From RGIG4140 sp045632845 (GTDB taxonomy: Bacteria; Pseudomonadota; Alphaproteobacteria; CAAHEQ01; UBA3637), in contig JAZQXL010000015.1 of assembly GCA_045632845.1 (NCBI GenBank), forward strand, positions 62,001 to 126,000: DNA of 64,000 nt. The letters run 5' to 3'. This document shows, piece by piece, positions 58,349-64,000 of the stretch. The notes below the pieces were generated by a model that did not search any database, had not been told where the DNA came from, and saw only the letters and a program-made list of their open reading frames with translations. The position numbers were made by a program, and so were the translations under genes. Numbering within the stretch: the first letter of the stretch is position 1; the number at the start of each line of letters is the position of its first letter.

Positions 58349-59674
58349 TTATATTGTTTTAAGCCATTCATCAAAGGCTTTTTTTGCCCGCTCTGTGTAA
58401 GCTCTTTTTCTGTCATGACCTTTGAGTTTCTTTTTCCCGTCGGGAACATCCACTTCTGGGAACAAACCAAAGTTAATGTTCATTGGTTGAAAAGTTGATT
58501 GTTCCGCTTCTTTTGTGATGTGGCAAAGCATGGCACCAAGAGCTGTTTCTTGAGGCGGTAAAGGCATATTTTCATTTGCGGTTAAAAGACCTGCTAACAA
58601 GCCCATGGCCGCACTTTCAATATACCCTTCACAACCAGAAAGTTGCCCAGCTAATTTGATGTTTTCTTTTCCTTTAAGGGAAAGTCTTTCATCCAAAACT
58701 TCGGGACCACAAACAAATGTGTTGCGGTGAATGCCCCCAAATCTTGCAAAAACAGCATCTTTTAAGGCTGGGATTAGACGAAACACCTCATTTTGCGCTT
58801 TATATGTCAATTTTGTTTGAAATCCGACCAAGTTAAAAAGAGTTCCTTGTTTATTTTCTTTTCTTAATTGCACCACGGCAAAAGGGCGGCGACCATTTTC
58901 ATGTGGATTTGAAAGGCCAACAGGCTTCATCGGACCAAAAAGAAGGGTTTGTCTGCCCCGTTCAGCCATTACTTCAACAGGGAGGCAGCCTTCAAAATAA
59001 GGGGTATTTTTTTCAAACTCTTTAAAAGCGACCTTTTCTCCATTTAAGAGGGCGTCGATAAATAAGTTATATTCTTCTTTTGACAACGCACAGTTCAAAT
59101 AATCTGTTCCATCCCCTTTGTCATAACGAGATTGATACCAAGCTTTTGTCATATCAACGCTGTCACGATAAACAATGGGGGCAATGGCATCAAAAAAGTG
59201 CAAAGACTCTTTTTGTGTGAAGTTTTGCAACCCTGTAGCCATTTTAGCGCTTGTCAAAGGGCCTGTTGCCAAAATAACCGGCATATCATTAGGCAATTCT
59301 TCAAAGCTCATTTCTTTTTCTTCCATCTCAAAGAGGGGGTGTGCTTTTAATTTTTCAGTAATAAATAAGGCAAATTCATCCCGATTAACAGCAAGGGCCG
59401 CCCCAGCAGGCACCCTTGTTGCATCTGCTGCTTGCATGATCAAAGAATTGGCTTTGCGCATTTCATCATGCATCAGGCCAACAGCGTTTATTTCATGATC
59501 ATCACTTCTTAATGAGTTGGAACAAACAAGCTCCCCAAAAAGCTTTGTTTTATGAGCAGGCGTTGTGTTTGTTGGGCGCATTTCAACCATTTTAACAGCA
59601 ATGCCTCTTTTTAAAAGTTGCCAAGCAGCTTCGCTTCCTGCCAACCCACCGCCAACGATTAAAACTTTTTTCAT
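58349..59674 (-). CDS. trmFO: tRNA uridine-54 C5-methyltransferase, folate/FAD-dependent (TrmFO)
   Basis: 441 residues. FAD-binding VLIVGGGLAGSEAAWQLLKRG at the N-terminus, then ELVCSNSLRSDD and PAGAALAVNRDEFALFI; the later FEGCLPVEVMAERGRQTLLFGPMKPVGL and GQLSGCEGYIESAAMG are diagnostic of TrmFO (formerly Gid). It uses methylene-tetrahydrofolate and FADH2 to make ribothymidine 54 in tRNA, connecting it to the folate cycle of folA-thyA. It replaces the SAM-dependent TrmA. It stands alone on the minus strand. Confidence 0.97.
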   Translation of the reverse strand: MKKVLIVGGGLAGSEAAWQLLKRGIAVKMVEMRPTNTTPAHKTKLFGELVCSNSLRSDDHEINAVGLMHDEMRKANSLIMQAADATRVPAGAALAVNRDEFALFITEKLKAHPLFEMEEKEMSFEELPNDMPVILATGPLTSAKMATGLQNFTQKESLHFFDAIAPIVYRDSVDMTKAWYQSRYDKGDGTDYLNCALSKEEYNLFIDALLNGEKVAFKEFEKNTPYFEGCLPVEVMAERGRQTLLFGPMKPVGLSNPHENGRRPFAVVQLRKENKQGTLFNLVGFQTKLTYKAQNEVFRLIPALKDAVFARFGGIHRNTFVCGPEVLDERLSLKGKENIKLAGQLSGCEGYIESAAMGLLAGLLTANENMPLPPQETALGAMLCHITKEAEQSTFQPMNINFGLFPEVDVPDGKKKLKGHDRKRAYTERAKKAFDEWLKTI

Positions 59675-59753
59675 TCTTTTTTGTTTCCTTTTTCAGTTTC
59701 TTCTGCTATAGTGCAGTTGATAAATTAATTTTGATAATATAAATACCATAAAA

Positions 59754-60434
59754 ATGATGAAAAAGAAACTTTTTTATTATCTCACGGCTTGTTTTTTTCT
59801 GTTAAATGGGGGTGAAACGCCCGTTTTGGCAGATGTTGTTCATAAAATTGATGAAGCTGAAATCAAAGCATTGGAAGAACATAATAAAAAACAAATGGAA
59901 AATCGTCAGTTTTTAAAAGACTATCAAAAAAAGCACTCTGACCTTGTGGATCCAAAGGATGATGGCTATTGGAACATGGCTTTTCACGCAAGATTGGCTG
60001 ATTATGGGGATGTTGACAGTCAGTATATTATTGCAAAGGCTTATGAAAAAGGGGACTATACGGCGGTTAACCCTCAAAAAGCGGTGGCGTTTTATAAAAA
60101 AGCAGCTGAAAAAGGACACATTGAATCTGCTATGCGCTTGGCTGAGATTTATGAAGAAAATAAATGGATTCAAAAAGATGAAGAAAAGGCTATGTATTAT
60201 TACTTAAAAGCTGCAAACAACTCCTATGCCCCAGCGCAAATGAAGGTTGCTTTTTTGTATGAGGCTAATCAAGAATATCAAAAGGCTTATGATTGGTTTT
60301 TAAAAGCGATGAAGCAACTGTTCCCCAATGAAGAAAATTTGCAAGAACGCTCGCCAGATTTGAAACGTTTGGCTGATAAAGTTAAATATCAAAATTCTAT
60401 TAAAATAACAGATGAGAGCTATGAGGGTGTTTAG
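59754..60434 (+). CDS. Exported Sel1-like repeat protein
   Basis: 226 residues. An N-terminal signal peptide (LFYYLTACFFLLNGGETPVLA) precedes a charged helical segment, and residues 85-190 contain Sel1-like repeats (AVAFYKKAAEKGHIESAMRLAEIYEEN; AMYYYLKAANNSYAPAQMKVAFLYEANQ). Sel1 domains mediate protein binding and are frequent among host-interacting proteins. The stop is immediately followed by the dus ATG, so the two are co-transcribed. The N-terminal start is the first of two adjacent ATGs. Confidence 0.85.
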   Translation: MMKKKLFYYLTACFFLLNGGETPVLADVVHKIDEAEIKALEEHNKKQMENRQFLKDYQKKHSDLVDPKDDGYWNMAFHARLADYGDVDSQYIIAKAYEKGDYTAVNPQKAVAFYKKAAEKGHIESAMRLAEIYEENKWIQKDEEKAMYYYLKAANNSYAPAQMKVAFLYEANQEYQKAYDWFLKAMKQLFPNEENLQERSPDLKRLADKVKYQNSIKITDESYEGV

Positions 60435-61370
60435 ATGAAAGAGAAGCTTCTTTTTTCTGCACCGATGGCAGGGATTACAGACAAGCCATTTCGCTTGATT
60501 TTAAGAAAGTTCACTCAACGGCCGTTGTATACGGAGATGATTGGGATTGCAACGCTTTATCACAATCATCATGTCACGCGCAAAATGTTGCACATTTCAG
60601 ATGAAACAGACATTATCGTGCAATTGGTTGGGATTGAAGAAAAATATATGACCCATGCAGCCAAAGAGGCTTTGTTTTATGGCGCAAAGGGAATTGACAT
60701 CAACATGGGGTGCCCTGTCAAAAAGCTCATCACAAATGGCTCTGGTGCCTCTTTGATGAAGGATGAAAAAACAGCTTGCCGTTTGGTTGAAGCGGTTAAA
60801 AAAGTGGCAGGGGATGTGCCTGTTTCTGTCAAAACCCGCATTGGGTGGGATGCTTCAAACATCAACGTCCTTTCTTTTGCAAAAGCGCTTGAATCAGCAG
60901 GCGCTGATAGAATCACCATTCATGGCAGGACCAAAGAGGCGGGTTACAGTGGCCCAGTTGATAAAGAGGCCATCAAACAAGTGAAAGAAGCTCTTTCAAT
61001 CCCTGTAATTGCTAATGGGGATGTTATTGATAAAGCTTCAGCTGATGAAATGCTAAAAGACACAAATGCGGATGGTCTTATGATTGGCAGGGGGATGCTT
61101 GGTAAACCTTGGGTTCTATCTGAAATTGAGGGGGCGCTAATTCCCACATTTAATTTGGTGGATTTGATTTTTGAACATTTAGATTTAATGCTCCATTATT
61201 ATGGAACCCATGGGTTATTGGTTGCAAGAAAGCACTTGGCATGGTATGCCTCTGGTTTTGAGGGGCGTGCAGACTTTTTAAATCAAGTGTATCAAGAAAA
61301 AGAAATTGACAAAGTTCAAAAAATGATAAAAGATTTTTTCTCTCATCAAAAATCAAAGGAGACGACATGA
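60435..61370 (+). CDS. tRNA-dihydrouridine synthase
   Basis: 311 residues of the Dus fold: SAPMAGITDKPFRLILRKF (FMN phosphate region), YTEMIGIATL, IDINMGCPVKKLITNGSGASLMKD with the catalytic Cys93, and VKTRIGWD, DRITIHGRTKEAGYSGPVD, MIGRGMLGKPWVL. It reduces uridine to dihydrouridine in the tRNA D-loop using FMN and NADPH. The sequence is nearest to DusB/DusA-like bacterial members, but the subgroup is not certain, so no symbol is given. Overlaps trkA by 4 bp. Confidence 0.95.
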   Translation: MKEKLLFSAPMAGITDKPFRLILRKFTQRPLYTEMIGIATLYHNHHVTRKMLHISDETDIIVQLVGIEEKYMTHAAKEALFYGAKGIDINMGCPVKKLITNGSGASLMKDEKTACRLVEAVKKVAGDVPVSVKTRIGWDASNINVLSFAKALESAGADRITIHGRTKEAGYSGPVDKEAIKQVKEALSIPVIANGDVIDKASADEMLKDTNADGLMIGRGMLGKPWVLSEIEGALIPTFNLVDLIFEHLDLMLHYYGTHGLLVARKHLAWYASGFEGRADFLNQVYQEKEIDKVQKMIKDFFSHQKSKETT

Positions 61371-62734
61371 GAATTATTATTGCAGGGGCAGGGCAAGTCG
61401 GTGTTGGATTGGCAAAATATCTAAGAGCTGAAAAGCATGATGTTGTTTTGATCGATCATGATGTGAACAGGCTTGGCAATTTAAGTGAACAATTAGACAT
61501 TCAAACTATTGAGGGATCCTCAGCGCTTCCCTCTGTTCTTGAAAAAGCAGGGGCAGGGCAAGCAGATATTTTGTTGGCGGTGACAGGCAGTGATGAAACA
61601 AACATTGTTGCATGTGGGGTTGCACACTGGGTGTTTAACATTCCGCAACGCATTGTTCGGTTGACCTCTCATGAATATTTAAGTCAAAAATATAAAGAGT
61701 ATTTAAAAGCACAGAATTTGGATGTTGTTTTATCTCCTGAGGTTGAAACGGCCCGCCATTTATTGGATAGTTTAACGATTTCTTCAGCGGTTGACTTGTT
61801 TAAACTGGCCGGGGATCAAGCAAGAGTGATTGGTCTTAGGTGCAAAAGGTCATCTCCTATGTTTTCAAAAACAGTGGCTGAGGTGACAAGTCTGCTTGCG
61901 GGGCTTAGAGCAAAGGTGATTGCCATTCGCAGAAGACACCGTCTTGTTTCACTTGAAAAAGCGTTGATCAGGCATTCAGATGATGTCTATTTTGTTGTGG
62001 CAAAGGATGATTTTCAACAACTCTTGGATATTTTAGCTTATCAAAAAATTGACCCAAATGGCATTATTGTTTTTGGCGGGGGAAAAGTTGGCTATCAACT
62101 AGCCCGTCAAATGGAGCAGTTGCCTAAATACAAAAACTTAACTGTTGTTGAAAAAGATGAAGCACGGGCTGTATTTTTGGCTGAAAAGCTCGAAAAAACG
62201 GTTGTTATTCATGGAGATGGTTTAGATGATACATTGATGGATGATTTGAATTTAAAAAATTATCAAATAGCCATTGCAACAACCCAAAGTGATGAAAGCA
62301 ACATTTTGTTATCTTTGCTTTCCAAACGCAACCAAATTGATAAAACAACCGCCCTTATTCACAACCAGCTTTATTCAGATTTGACGTTTGAAATGGGCTT
62401 GGATGCGGCCATTGATCCAAATGCGGTTTTAATTTCAGCCATATTGCAACATATTCGTAAGGGGAAGGTAAAAAATGACTATTTCATTAGTTCTGCTGTT
62501 GGGGAAATTATTGAAGCAGAAGCGTTGGAAACGGCAAAAATCACAAGCAAAGAAGTTGGACGTCTTAAAATCCCAGAAGGGGTTGTTTTAGCTGGCGTAA
62601 TCAGAGAGGGGATTTTTACCTTGCCAGACAAACACTTTAAAATCAAAGCAGGGGATAGCGTTCTTCTTTTTGTTGAAAAAGGGCACGTTAAAGATGCTGA
62701 AAGTTTGTTAACCGTTGGGTTTTCGTTTTTTTAA
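61367..62734 (+). CDS. trkA: Trk potassium uptake NAD-binding subunit
   Basis: 455 residues with two RCK units: IIAGAGQVGVGLAKYLRAEKHDVVLID at the start and IIVFGGGKVGYQLARQM near residue 230, each followed by a TrkA-C-type domain (for example LIRHSDDVYFVVAKDD). It binds NAD(H) or ATP and gates the Trk potassium channel TrkH, not present in the window. The start overlaps the dus stop (ATGA), so the genes are translationally coupled. Confidence 0.95.
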   Translation: MRIIIAGAGQVGVGLAKYLRAEKHDVVLIDHDVNRLGNLSEQLDIQTIEGSSALPSVLEKAGAGQADILLAVTGSDETNIVACGVAHWVFNIPQRIVRLTSHEYLSQKYKEYLKAQNLDVVLSPEVETARHLLDSLTISSAVDLFKLAGDQARVIGLRCKRSSPMFSKTVAEVTSLLAGLRAKVIAIRRRHRLVSLEKALIRHSDDVYFVVAKDDFQQLLDILAYQKIDPNGIIVFGGGKVGYQLARQMEQLPKYKNLTVVEKDEARAVFLAEKLEKTVVIHGDGLDDTLMDDLNLKNYQIAIATTQSDESNILLSLLSKRNQIDKTTALIHNQLYSDLTFEMGLDAAIDPNAVLISAILQHIRKGKVKNDYFISSAVGEIIEAEALETAKITSKEVGRLKIPEGVVLAGVIREGIFTLPDKHFKIKAGDSVLLFVEKGHVKDAESLLTVGFSFF

Positions 62735-62757
62735 TGGATTAAAAAGGGTCAAGGAAT

Positions 62758-64000
62758 ATGATCGAAAAAATGGCCAAGCAATTATCAAACATTCAAGATG
62801 GGTATCAAGCGTTTGTGCTTAAAAAATTGCTTCGGCAAAACAAAAAGCATTGCCACGTTGTTGCAACAGATGTGCATTTGGCTTTTTTAAAAGAGGTGCT
62901 TTCTCTTGTTGCGCCAGATGTTAAAGTTTTGACTTTGCCAGAATGGGACACGGTACCTTATGATCGTGTTTCCCCCAAATCTGACATTGAAGGCGAGCGG
63001 ATTGATACGCTTTGCTATTTGGCAAACAATTTAGCTGAGGATGAAGTTTGTCTTTTGCTCACAACACCTGCAGGTCTTATTCAAAAGGTTCCTGAAAAAT
63101 CCTTTTTTAAAGAGCGGTTGCTTGTAATTGAAGAGGGGAAAGAAATTGATTTTGAGCAATTAAAACTCTTTTTGCAAAAAAATAGTTACAAGCTGGTTAA
63201 CACCGTGATTAACACGGGGGAATATGCCATTAGGGGTGGGTTGATTGATATTTTTCCAGCGGGTGCGCTTCACCCTGTGCGGATTGATTTTTTCGGCAAC
63301 GAAGTGGATGAGATTAAGTTTTTTGATGAAATGACGCAACGGACATTAAAAAAAGCCGATGTTGTTACATTAAAACCAATGGCTGAATTTTCATTAACCA
63401 AAGAAAGTATTGCTCTTTTTCGCACAAAATACAGAACGTTGTTTGAAAATGTGCAATCAGATTTTTTGTATGAAAGTGTGTCAGAAGGGGTTTTTGTTGC
63501 AGGGTTAGAACATTATTTACCCTTGTTTCATGAAAAAATGGCCACTCTTTTTGATTATTTAGTGGGTTTTGATTTTTCATTTGATTTTCAAACACAAAAA
63601 GCCCTTCAAAGCAAGTTGGATCAAATTGATGAATATTATGAGGCACGGCTTGAAGCTTTAAAAACCAATCTTTCTTTTCAAGAACGGGTGTATAATCCTA
63701 TTCCAAAAGAGGAGATGTTTTTAACAAATGAGGCCCTTGAAGCTGGCCTTTTAAAAGGGGATTTTTATCTTTTTTCCCCGTTTGCAATTCCAAATGCTGA
63801 GGATTTAAAATCTAAAAAGGGCAAATCATTTGTTGATGTTCGTTTAAAAGATCCCGCTCATGTGTTAGATGAAGTTGTAAGTTTTGTTAAAGAAGCACCT
63901 AAACATGTGATTTTCACAGCCTCAAGTTTTGGGTCAGCTCAAAGATTAAGTGGCTTGCTCAGAGATAAAGGTATTTCTCTTTTTGAAGCAGAGAGTTTCA
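62758..64000 (+). CDS. mfd: Transcription-repair coupling factor, N-terminal part
   Basis: The frame from the ATG at 62758 stays open to the window end (about 414 codons). After the start MIEKMAKQLSNIQDGYQAF comes LPEWDTVPYDRVSPKSD, then TGEYAIRGGLIDIFPAG, HPVRIDFFGNEVDEIKFFDEMTQRT. This is the UvrB-like N-terminal module of Mfd, which removes RNA polymerase stalled at lesions and recruits UvrA. The helicase part lies outside the window. Confidence 0.95.
   Translation, partial: MIEKMAKQLSNIQDGYQAFVLKKLLRQNKKHCHVVATDVHLAFLKEVLSLVAPDVKVLTLPEWDTVPYDRVSPKSDIEGERIDTLCYLANNLAEDEVCLLLTTPAGLIQKVPEKSFFKERLLVIEEGKEIDFEQLKLFLQKNSYKLVNTVINTGEYAIRGGLIDIFPAGALHPVRIDFFGNEVDEIKFFDEMTQRTLKKADVVTLKPMAEFSLTKESIALFRTKYRTLFENVQSDFLYESVSEGVFVAGLEHYLPLFHEKMATLFDYLVGFDFSFDFQTQKALQSKLDQIDEYYEARLEALKTNLSFQERVYNPIPKEEMFLTNEALEAGLLKGDFYLFSPFAIPNAEDLKSKKGKSFVDVRLKDPAHVLDEVVSFVKEAPKHVIFTASSFGSAQRLSGLLRDKGISLFEAESF

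Overview
The window is AT-rich, gene-dense bacterial DNA. Several genes point to an alphaproteobacterium: trmFO, the mreB-mreC-mreD-mrdA-mrdB block, a SPOR-domain protein, a TPR-methyltransferase fusion and a folA-thyA pair. Many products carry eukaryote-like or surface domains (ankyrin, BspA-type leucine-rich repeats, Sel1, ADP-ribosyltransferase fold, Pmp-like autotransporter), which suggests life in contact with a host, such as a gut or symbiotic lineage. This placement is inferred from gene content only; no rRNA is present.

Region by region. 1-7.2 kb: the start of a type II mannose-6-phosphate isomerase cupin, a 2[4Fe-4S] ferredoxin, a GtrB-like glycosyltransferase with a DUF6311-like membrane partner, an unassigned structured RNA before a tiny secreted peptide, a divergent DXS and an acyltransferase-3 protein. 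7.3-16.7 kb is an accessory island: a C-terminally anchored hypothetical protein, three paralogues with ankyrin-like N-termini and an ART-PolyVal-like ADP-ribosyltransferase fold, a lipoprotein and its truncated copy, a repeat-less member of the leucine-rich-repeat family, and a radical SAM enzyme. 16.8-28.8 kb: a probable small RNA, VanX-like dipeptidase, acetyltransferase, RdgB, two sugar enzymes, a HExxH protein, tRNA-Leu, SPOR protein, site-2-type protease, a short MetK behind a long structured leader with a 20-codon ORF, an M23 peptidase and a MATE exporter. 28.9-35.6 kb: ABC-F ATPase, prolyl-aminopeptidase-like hydrolase, an inactive-looking rhodanese, GNAT, a eukaryote/archaea-type ProRS and a family 8 glycosyltransferase.

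35.7-43.7 kb is a second accessory island: four large proteins share a conserved N-terminal domain of about 250 residues and carry BspA-like repeats, followed by an ankyrin protein. 43.65-45.03 kb has no convincing gene. It holds a well-folded putative RNA on the minus strand, then a very AT-rich stretch with two perfect DnaA boxes and iteron-like repeats. 45.0-46.7 kb encodes folA, thyA and a DUF2065 protein. 46.9-50.8 kb is one giant autotransporter. From 50.9 kb the content is housekeeping: rod-shape and lateral-wall genes, a TPR-methyltransferase, trmFO, a Sel1 protein, dus, trkA and the start of mfd.

The least explained parts are the ART-fold array with its duplicated promoter, the shared N-domain of the repeat proteins, the three orphan structured RNAs, the metK leader and the origin-like non-coding region.
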